Below, in pieces: positions 31,061 to 36,102 of a DNA stretch of 36,102 nt; position 1 is the stretch's first letter; the number at the start of each line of letters is the position of its first letter. The notes below the pieces were generated by a model, which saw only the letters and a list, made by a program, of their open reading frames with translations, did no database searches and was not told the origin of the DNA. Position numbers and translations under genes: made by a program. This DNA is from Acidobacteriota bacterium (GTDB lineage Bacteria > Acidobacteriota > Vicinamibacteria > Vicinamibacterales > UBA8438), in NCBI GenBank assembly GCA_015659035.1, contig DQNS01000022.1:1-36102 (forward strand), in the 5' to 3' direction.

Positions 31061-31711
31061 CTAGCGGACGGTCTGGCTGACGGCGTCGATCGCCGCCCTG
31101 GCTTCCGCGTTCGACGGATCGGCGTCGAGCACCGTCCGATAGGCAGCGAGCGCCTGATCCGGCTCCTGCTTCTCGCGGAAAGCATGGCCGATCTGCAGGC
31201 TCAGGCTGGTCAGGGCCGGGGCCCGCTCCAGGATCGAACGATAGGCGTCGATCGCGTCGTCGTATTCGCCACGGTCGAAGAGCTCCTCGGCCTCTTCCAG
31301 GCTCTCGACGAGCTCGCGCGCTGTTAGCCCGGCGAGGACGCCTACCGCCGGCGCCGGTGGGCTGAACGCGTCCACCTCCATCGTGAACTGGACCGTGATC
31401 GGCGCGTCCCCCCCGCTGACGTCCGCGATGCCCTGGACCGACCTAAAGCCGTCGGCCCGGATGACGAACAGCCACTCGCCCCGGCTCAGACCGACGAAGG
31501 AGAAGCGGCCCGAATTGTCGGTCGCCACGGCCCGGGTGGTGGTCAACGCGAGATTCTCCGCGCTGACCGTGGCACCGGAGATCCCGTTGCCATCGTCGTC
31601 GCTGACGATGCCGCGCACGCGTCCCTGGGCGAAGGCCGATGCTGCCATGCAGGTCACCAGGCCGGCAATCAGGATGACACGGCGGGCGAGCGGTCGGATG
31701 GTGCGGTTCAT
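31061..31711 (-). CDS. secreted carboxypeptidase-regulatory/TPR protein, shorter paralogue
   Basis: This 216-residue protein has the same architecture as its downstream neighbour: a signal peptide ending in SAFAQ, a carboxypeptidase-regulatory domain (GRVRGIVSDDDGNGISGATV; DNSGRFSFVGLSRGEWLFVI; GFRSVQG) and two tetratricopeptide repeats (FDRGEYDDAIDAYRSILERA; EPDQALAAYRTVLDADPSNA). RGIVxDxxxN ... GATVxxE, GRFxxxGLxxGxW and AYRSILExxP are shared. AGGAG precedes the ATG by 8 bases. It is divergent from the AmiE-NamZ gene across 71 bases that contain a single TATAAT/ATTATA box. The partner proteins are unknown. Confidence 0.83.
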   Translation of the reverse strand: MNRTIRPLARRVILIAGLVTCMAASAFAQGRVRGIVSDDDGNGISGATVSAENLALTTTRAVATDNSGRFSFVGLSRGEWLFVIRADGFRSVQGIADVSGGDAPITVQFTMEVDAFSPPAPAVGVLAGLTARELVESLEEAEELFDRGEYDDAIDAYRSILERAPALTSLSLQIGHAFREKQEPDQALAAYRTVLDADPSNAEARAAIDAVSQTVR

Positions 31712-31769
31712 CGGTAGTCTCCTGACATGGAGTCTGACGGCTCAGTCCCAGTTTTGATCGCCCGAAAAG

Positions 31770-31775
31770 TATAAT
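31770..31775. promoter_or_regulatory. TATAAT box shared by TPR paralogue and AmiE-NamZ gene
   Basis: TATAAT lies 7 bases before the GTG of the fusion gene (spacer CCAACCG), so that mRNA is probably leaderless. On the minus strand the overlapping TATACT would give the TPR paralogue a leader of about 50 bases, which does carry an AGGAG site. Confidence 0.5.
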
Positions 31776-31782
31776 CCAACCG

Positions 31783-34134
31783 GTGCCGCCGCAAGACCAA
31801 AACCGTCGGGTGACTCGAGCCGGCGCGGGCGTGGTGTGTTTGTGGCTGGTCGTCCTGGCCGCCTCAGTCTCCGCTGAGCTCGACCGGGCCCGACTGGTTC
31901 TTCTCGACACGCTGGTCGAGGATGCGATACGGGACGGCCGGCTACCCGGTGCCGTGGTCGTCGTCGGGCACGCTGGGGAGATCGTCTACGAGCGGGCGTT
32001 CGGTGCGCGCGCGGTGGATGGGCCGCCGGAGGCGATGACGCCCGACACCATCTTCGATCTGGCGTCGTTGACGAAGGTGGTGGCGACGACGACCAGCGTG
32101 ATGATTCTCGTCGAGGAGGGGCGTCTCCGGCTCCGCGACCGCGTCGCGACCTACCTGCCCGAATTTTCGAGTCACGGCAAGGACCGGATCACGATCGAGC
32201 ATCTGCTGACCCATGTATCCGGGCTGCGTCCAGATCTGCCCCTGGAAGAGGTCTTCGAGGGCGCCGACACGGCGATCGCCCGCGCGGCCGACGAGGTGCC
32301 GGAGGCGGGTCCCGGCGAGCGGTTTGTCTACAGCGACATCAACTTCTTCGTGCTCGGGGAGATCGTCCGGCGGGTGACCGGTCAGACCCTCGACCAGTTC
32401 GCGCGCGACCGAATCTTTCGGCCGCTCGGGATGAGGGACACCGGGTTCAATCCACCCGCGTCGCTGAGACCGCGGATCGCGCCGACGGAACCGTGCGCGC
32501 CGCTGGCCTGGCCCTGCGGCGGCGACGGCGCCGTCATGTTGCGCGGTCGTGTGCACGACCCGACGGCGCGGCGGATGGGTGGGGTGGCCGGTCATGCCGG
32601 GTTGTTCAGCACTGCCGGTGACCTGGCCCGTTTCTGCCGGATGTTGCTGGGCGCTGGGACGCTCGATGACGTGCGGATTCTCGCGCCGCTCACCGTCGCG
32701 CGGATGACCCGGGTTTCGACACCCCCACAGATGGCGGATCGGCGGGGGCTCGGGTGGGACCTCGACTCGCGCTTCTCCTCCAACCGCGGTGATCTGTTCT
32801 CGTTCGGGTCGTACGGGCACACCGGCTTCACCGGGACCTCGCTCTGGCTCGACCCGGCGTCGGATACCTTTGTCGTCTTCCTGTCGAGCCGGCTGCATCC
32901 AACCGGTGCGGGTGACGTGACGGCGCTGCGCGGGCGCGTCGCAACCGTGGTCGCTTCGGCGGTGTCGGGCGACTTGGCCGGTGACGCCGGGGCGCTCGTC
33001 GAGACACCGGTGTGGACCGGTCTGGACGTGCTGAGAGAGGCAGGGTTCGAGCCCCTGATGGGTGCCCGCGTGGGACTGGTCACGAACCAGACCGGACGGG
33101 CACGCGACGGCGCGACCACGATCGATCTGCTGGCGGCCGCGCCCGGGGTCGAGCTCGTCGCGCTGTTCAGCCCGGAGCATGGCATCCGTGGGGTGATGGA
33201 TGGCCCGGTCTCCTCGAGCCGGGACACGCGCACCGGGCTGCCGATTCATTCGCTCTACGGAGACACGCGCCGGCCGACGGCCGAGATGCTGCAGGGGCTT
33301 GACACGCTGGTCGTCGATCTGCAGGACGTCGGGGCGCGGTTCTACACCTACGCGACGACGATGGCCTATCTGCTCGAGGCGGCGGCGGCGCGAGGGTTGC
33401 GAGTGATGGTGCTGGACCGGCCCAACCCGATCGGCGGTGTCGACGTGGAGGGCCCGATCCTCGACGAGTCGTCGACCGGGTTCACCGGCTATTTTCCGTC
33501 GCCGGTACGTCACGGGCTCACGCTCGGGGAGCTGGCCCGGTTGTTCAACACGGAGCGCGGGATCGGCGCCGAGCTCGAGGTCGTTGCGATGCGGGGCTGG
33601 CAGAGAGAGACCTGGTTCGACCAGACCGGGCTACGCTGGGTCGACCCCTCGCCGAACATGCGCAACCTCCACCAGGCGCTCCTCTATCCGGGCATCGGCG
33701 CAATCGAGGGATCCAACCTGTCGGTGGGCCGCGGCACCGACACCCCGTTCGAGCAGATCGGGGCGCCGTGGATCGACGGTCCCGAGCTGGCGCGTGAGCT
33801 CAACACGCGACGGCTGCCCGGCGTGCGTGTGTACCCGCTGCGGTTCAGTCCGAGCTCGAGCCGATTCGCCGGCGAGCTCTGCGAAGGGGTGTTCTTCATC
33901 GTCACCGATCGTGACGCCGTGCGTCCGGTGCGTCTCGGTCTGGAGGTGGCGGCCGCCCTGTATCGCCTGTACGGAGACCAGTTCGATCTGGACGCGGTGG
34001 CGAGGCTGCTCGGGTCCCGTGACACGCTGGCCCGAATCCGCGCCGGCGACCCACCCTGGGAGATCGCCGCGGGCTGGGCCGAGGGTGAGGCGGCGTGGCG
34101 CCGGTTGAGGGTCCCGTATCTCCTCTACGAGTAG
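31783..34134 (+). CDS. AmiE-NamZ fusion: serine beta-lactamase-fold domain plus DUF1343 muramidase
   Basis: The 783-residue exported protein (signal peptide VVCLWLVVLAASVSA) joins two domains. Residues 40-400 are a serine beta-lactamase/esterase-fold domain with S95-LTK, YSDINFF in place of YxN, and HTG in YGHTGFTGTSLW. Residues 410-783 are DUF1343, the NamZ exo-N-acetylmuramidase fold (VGLVTNQTGRARDGATTIDL; LFSPEHGIRG; SLYGDTRRPTAEML; VDLQDVGARFYTYATTM; SNLSVGRGTDTPFEQIGAPW). In Bacillus subtilis AmiE (a beta-lactamase-fold amidase) and NamZ are separate enzymes that take apart peptidoglycan fragments in turn; here one chain may do both. The N-terminal domain could instead be an esterase or peptidase. 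The stop overlaps the convergent GGDEF gene by 10 bases. Confidence 0.85.
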   Translation: MPPQDQNRRVTRAGAGVVCLWLVVLAASVSAELDRARLVLLDTLVEDAIRDGRLPGAVVVVGHAGEIVYERAFGARAVDGPPEAMTPDTIFDLASLTKVVATTTSVMILVEEGRLRLRDRVATYLPEFSSHGKDRITIEHLLTHVSGLRPDLPLEEVFEGADTAIARAADEVPEAGPGERFVYSDINFFVLGEIVRRVTGQTLDQFARDRIFRPLGMRDTGFNPPASLRPRIAPTEPCAPLAWPCGGDGAVMLRGRVHDPTARRMGGVAGHAGLFSTAGDLARFCRMLLGAGTLDDVRILAPLTVARMTRVSTPPQMADRRGLGWDLDSRFSSNRGDLFSFGSYGHTGFTGTSLWLDPASDTFVVFLSSRLHPTGAGDVTALRGRVATVVASAVSGDLAGDAGALVETPVWTGLDVLREAGFEPLMGARVGLVTNQTGRARDGATTIDLLAAAPGVELVALFSPEHGIRGVMDGPVSSSRDTRTGLPIHSLYGDTRRPTAEMLQGLDTLVVDLQDVGARFYTYATTMAYLLEAAAARGLRVMVLDRPNPIGGVDVEGPILDESSTGFTGYFPSPVRHGLTLGELARLFNTERGIGAELEVVAMRGWQRETWFDQTGLRWVDPSPNMRNLHQALLYPGIGAIEGSNLSVGRGTDTPFEQIGAPWIDGPELARELNTRRLPGVRVYPLRFSPSSSRFAGELCEGVFFIVTDRDAVRPVRLGLEVAAALYRLYGDQFDLDAVARLLGSRDTLARIRAGDPPWEIAAGWAEGEAAWRRLRVPYLLYE

Positions 34135-35330
34135 TCCCCGGTTCCGATCTTCGTGTCCTGCTTCTTCCGATACATCGCTTCGTCGGCCTCCCGGATCCGG
34201 TCCATGATGTCGTCGGTGTGGGCAATCACCTCGGAGCACCCCACACTCAATCCGACCCCGGTCGGTATCCCCGACGCCGTCTTCACTGTCGCCCGGAACG
34301 TCGTGGTGAGCTCGGCGCCCTTCTCCAGGGCCTCCTCGAGCGTGCACGAGAGCAGCACCAGGAACTCGTCGCCGCCCCACCGAAACACGTAATCCGCCTC
34401 GCGCACGTTGCCTTTCAGGAACAGCGCGACGTACTCGAGCAGCCGGTCTCCCGCTTCGTGCCCGAGGGTGTCGTTCACCATCTTGAACTGGTCGATGTCC
34501 ACGAACAGGAGGGCCAGCGGCAGGTCGTACCGCTCGTGACGCTGCAGCTCGCGTCCGATCACCTCGTGGAAGAACCGCCGGTTGTAGCATCCGGTGAGCG
34601 AGTCGGTGATCGCCAGCCCGTGCAGCTTGGTCTGGGTTTCCTGCAGACGACGGTTGGCGATCCGTAGCTCGAAGGTCATTTCCTCGAACACCAGCAGATG
34701 CATTCCCAGGGCGGCGAACAGGAAAAGCAGACCGTTGACGACCATCAGCTCGGCTGGAAGGACGCCGGTGGCGCTGCGCGCCACCGCGACACCGATCCAC
34801 ACCTGTGTCACGGCCGCGAGCAGCAACGTGATGCCGACGACACCGGTGCCGAGCAGCTGCGCCTGTCTCAGCACCCCCAGAAAGGTGAGCCCCCCCGCCA
34901 CGAGCAGCGCGGCCGCCAGGACATACCCCGGCAACAGGGCCATCTTCGGACCGAACAGGAATGGCGAGGCGACACACCAGCCCAGGATTGGCGCCAGCCC
35001 GAGGAGATACCGGCGGTCCAGCCACCGGCGGTTCCTGAACGTCAGGGGGCTGGAGGCGATGGCCAGGATCGCGGTGAGTGAGAGGAAGCGCGAGAATCCG
35101 AGCATCAGCAACGCGACCGTCGCCTGCTGGGTATCGCGAGCGGCGACACTCAGCGCTCCGGTGAGCAGCACCCACGCCGAGACCCACTGCAGGATGTAGG
35201 CCCGCCGCCGGTAGACATAGAGCAGCGTGAACAGCGCGGTCACCACCATCGCGCCGAACGCGCCCAAACGCGCCGGGTCGGCGACACCGAGGACGCCGCT
35301 GGGAAACAGCTCAACTCGCTCCACGGCCAT
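34125..35330 (-). CDS. membrane diguanylate cyclase (GGDEF)
   Basis: The 401-residue protein has about seven hydrophobic segments in residues 20-215, then a short coiled linker (FEEMTFELRIANRRLQETQT) and a cytoplasmic GGDEF domain (ITDSLTGCYNRRFF; FVDIDQFKMVNDTLGHEAGD). The active site RWGGDEF is intact, so it should make cyclic di-GMP from two GTP. The inhibitory site RxxD (READ) sits five residues before GGDEF, so product feedback is expected. The membrane part is an unassigned sensor. ATG 35328-35330 is chosen; the frame stays open to a TTG at 35372 that lies inside a repeated element. AAGGAG is 30 bases upstream, too far to serve this ATG. Confidence 0.9.
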   Translation of the reverse strand: MAVERVELFPSGVLGVADPARLGAFGAMVVTALFTLLYVYRRRAYILQWVSAWVLLTGALSVAARDTQQATVALLMLGFSRFLSLTAILAIASSPLTFRNRRWLDRRYLLGLAPILGWCVASPFLFGPKMALLPGYVLAAALLVAGGLTFLGVLRQAQLLGTGVVGITLLLAAVTQVWIGVAVARSATGVLPAELMVVNGLLFLFAALGMHLLVFEEMTFELRIANRRLQETQTKLHGLAITDSLTGCYNRRFFHEVIGRELQRHERYDLPLALLFVDIDQFKMVNDTLGHEAGDRLLEYVALFLKGNVREADYVFRWGGDEFLVLLSCTLEEALEKGAELTTTFRATVKTASGIPTGVGLSVGCSEVIAHTDDIMDRIREADEAMYRKKQDTKIGTGDYS

Positions 35331-35355
35331 ATTCGTGTGCCGCCGCGGCCTGCAG

Positions 35356-35431
35356 CTAGACTCCTTGAACAACGTTTATCATGACAGCCCCCGCGTAGCG
35401 GGGCTGTGAGAAAAGCTCGGCTAGCGCTAGG
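35356..35431. repeat. composite intergenic repeat, copy 1
   Basis: It contains CTAGACTCCTTGAACAACG, TTTATCATG, then the hairpin CAGCCCCCGC-GTA-GCGGGGCTG (35385-35406), then TGAGAAAAGCTCGGCTAGCG. Each block recurs in the same order upstream of the DUF420 gene (35962-36102). Both copies precede minus-strand genes, and the CAAGGAGTCTAG segment carries an AAGGAG. Confidence 0.65.
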
Positions 35432-35469
35432 TCCTGAAGAGCGTGACGAAGCCCTCCCGCCTTCGTCAA

Positions 35470-35527
35470 GGCTACGGCGGACAGGCAGGCTTCTCCTGAC
35501 TCCTGTCTTCTGACTCCTGACTTCTGT
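35470..35527 (-). repeat. dispersed GA-rich repeat, copy 4 (reverse orientation)
   Basis: On the minus strand it reads CAGAAGTCAGGAGTCAGAAG, then ACAGGAGTCAGGAG and AAGCCTGCCTGTCC, the same family as 2897, 3689 and 10796. It fills the gap after the DUF420 stop. With copy 1 of the composite repeat it accounts for nearly all of 35373-35541. Confidence 0.55.
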
Positions 35528-35541
35528 AGGGCCGGCAGGTC

Positions 35542-35958
35542 TTACATCTGATACAGCATCCAGTAGACGACCACACCGGTCACCGACACATACAGCCAGA
35601 TCGGGAACGTCCACCGGGCGATGGCGACGTGCCGCGCATCGTCCCGTCGCAGACCGCGCCGGAGCGTCACCAGCGCGAGCGGCAGGATGAGCACCGCGAG
35701 GCTGACGTGCGAGATGAGCACCGTGAAGTAGAGAACCCGCACCGGGCCCTGTCCGGTGAACGGTTGCGACCCAACCTGCGCGTGATAGACGAGGTAGGAC
35801 ACCAGGAAGAGCGTGGAGGTGGCGAACGCCGCGAGCATGCACAGTCGATGCTGCGCGACCCGCCCGCGGCGGATCAGCACGTATCCGCTCGTGAGCAGCA
35901 CCGCCGCGATGCTGTTCAGTGTCGCGTTGACCGCCGGGAGCGTCGTGATGTCGAACAT
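35542..35958 (-). CDS. DUF420 membrane protein (CtaM-like)
   Basis: The 138-residue protein has four predicted membrane helices (LNSIAAVLLTSGYVLI; MLAAFATSTLFLVSYLVYH; VLYFTVLISHVSLAVLILPL; FPIWLYVSVTGVVVYWMLYQ). Conserved His residues (AQHRLCM, VYHAQVG, ISHVSL, RHVAIARW) mark the DUF420 family. A member in Staphylococcus, CtaM, is needed for a heme-copper oxidase, and many members lie beside cytochrome oxidase genes. The oxidase genes may be just beyond the right edge. ATG 35958 is set by AAGGAG 9 bases upstream; the TTG at 35979 would start inside that site. The ribosome-binding site itself belongs to the composite repeat. Confidence 0.87.
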   Translation of the reverse strand: MFDITTLPAVNATLNSIAAVLLTSGYVLIRRGRVAQHRLCMLAAFATSTLFLVSYLVYHAQVGSQPFTGQGPVRVLYFTVLISHVSLAVLILPLALVTLRRGLRRDDARHVAIARWTFPIWLYVSVTGVVVYWMLYQM

Positions 35959-35961
35959 CGC

Positions 35962-36102
35962 GCTAGACTCCTTGACCAACGATTATCGTGGCAATTGAGT
36001 CAAGTTTTGCCCGTGTTTTTTCGCTCTCCACGACAGCCTCCGTCCAAGGAGTCTACCCCCCGCGTAGCGGGGCTGTGAAAAAAACTCGGCTCGCGAGGCG
36101 GA
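35962..36102. repeat. composite intergenic repeat, copy 2
   Basis: It holds CTAGACTCCTTGACCAACG and TTATCGTG next to the DUF420 start. TAGACTCCTTG (35964-35974) is the exact reverse complement of CAAGGAGTCTA (36045-36055). Then come the hairpin CCCCGC-GTA-GCGGGG (36058-36072) and CTGTGAAAAAAACTCGGCT. Compared with copy 1 it has about 60 extra bases between the blocks, including TTGACT on the minus strand, a possible -35 for the DUF420 gene. It runs to the window edge. Confidence 0.6.

Noticed and set aside
31942-33513. 523-codon minus-strand frame inside the AmiE-NamZ gene.
   Set aside because: Antisense shadow with His/Arg-rich composition typical of GC-driven open frames.
35331-35372. TTG start giving the GGDEF protein 14 more residues.
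   Set aside because: The extension is translated from the repeated element, and the parallel TTG before the DUF420 gene lies over its ribosome-binding site, arguing against both.

Overview
The window is a gene-dense, high-GC bacterial chromosome segment with about 35 protein genes on both strands and no rRNA, tRNA or CRISPR array that I could see. High GC, frequent GTG starts, secreted carboxypeptidase-regulatory/TPR proteins and a PadR-type gene remnant fit Acidobacteriota, perhaps Vicinamibacteria. That placement is inference and no marker gene here proves it.

Layout. 1-4100: the edge of a dUTPase-like gene, an NtrC-type sigma-54 response regulator, then a lipoyl-dependent E2 acyltransferase and lipB, which share lipoic acid biology, followed by dispersed repeats and an ECF sigma remnant. 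4141-9046: a malate-dehydrogenase-like pseudoenzyme, an SDR reductase, an exported hydrolase-fold protein without its nucleophile plus a small FHA protein, and ygfZ. 9065-18082: a mutY-mutT pair (8-oxoguanine defence), a cobalamin adenosyltransferase, a membrane protein of unknown role, thiI, a zinc-ribbon NUDIX hydrolase, def, a tandem ThyX-like protein, a metallo-beta-lactamase-fold hydrolase and an AzgA-type purine permease. 18083-19012: a small mobile-looking patch with a DUF222/HNH endonuclease remnant and a higBA toxin-antitoxin pair. 19099-22534: a tandem rhodanese, a SirB1-like protein, a HAD phosphatase, a DUF1684 lipoprotein and a PadR remnant with a paired palindromic operator.

22636-29647 is the best-defined system: a six-gene beta-oxidation operon, fadR-fadN-hydrolase-small ORF-fadA-fadE. 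Junctions overlap or are short, and one promoter drives it. Its start region carries a near-perfect copy of the TGAATGA-N4-TCATTCA operator known for Bacillus-type FadR. The 38-codon ORF coupled to fadA is undescribed as far as I can tell.

29701-36102: a strong terminator, a ~180-bp inverted-repeat element touching the stop codon of a secreted TPR protein, a paralogous second TPR protein, a predicted single-chain AmiE-NamZ fusion for peptidoglycan-fragment recycling, a membrane diguanylate cyclase, a DUF420 membrane protein, and two copies of a composite intergenic repeat.

Two themes recur. Several genes have a TATAAT-like box 6-8 bases before the start codon, suggesting leaderless transcripts, and four divergent pairs seem to share one box. 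Several proteins keep a fold but have lost catalytic residues.
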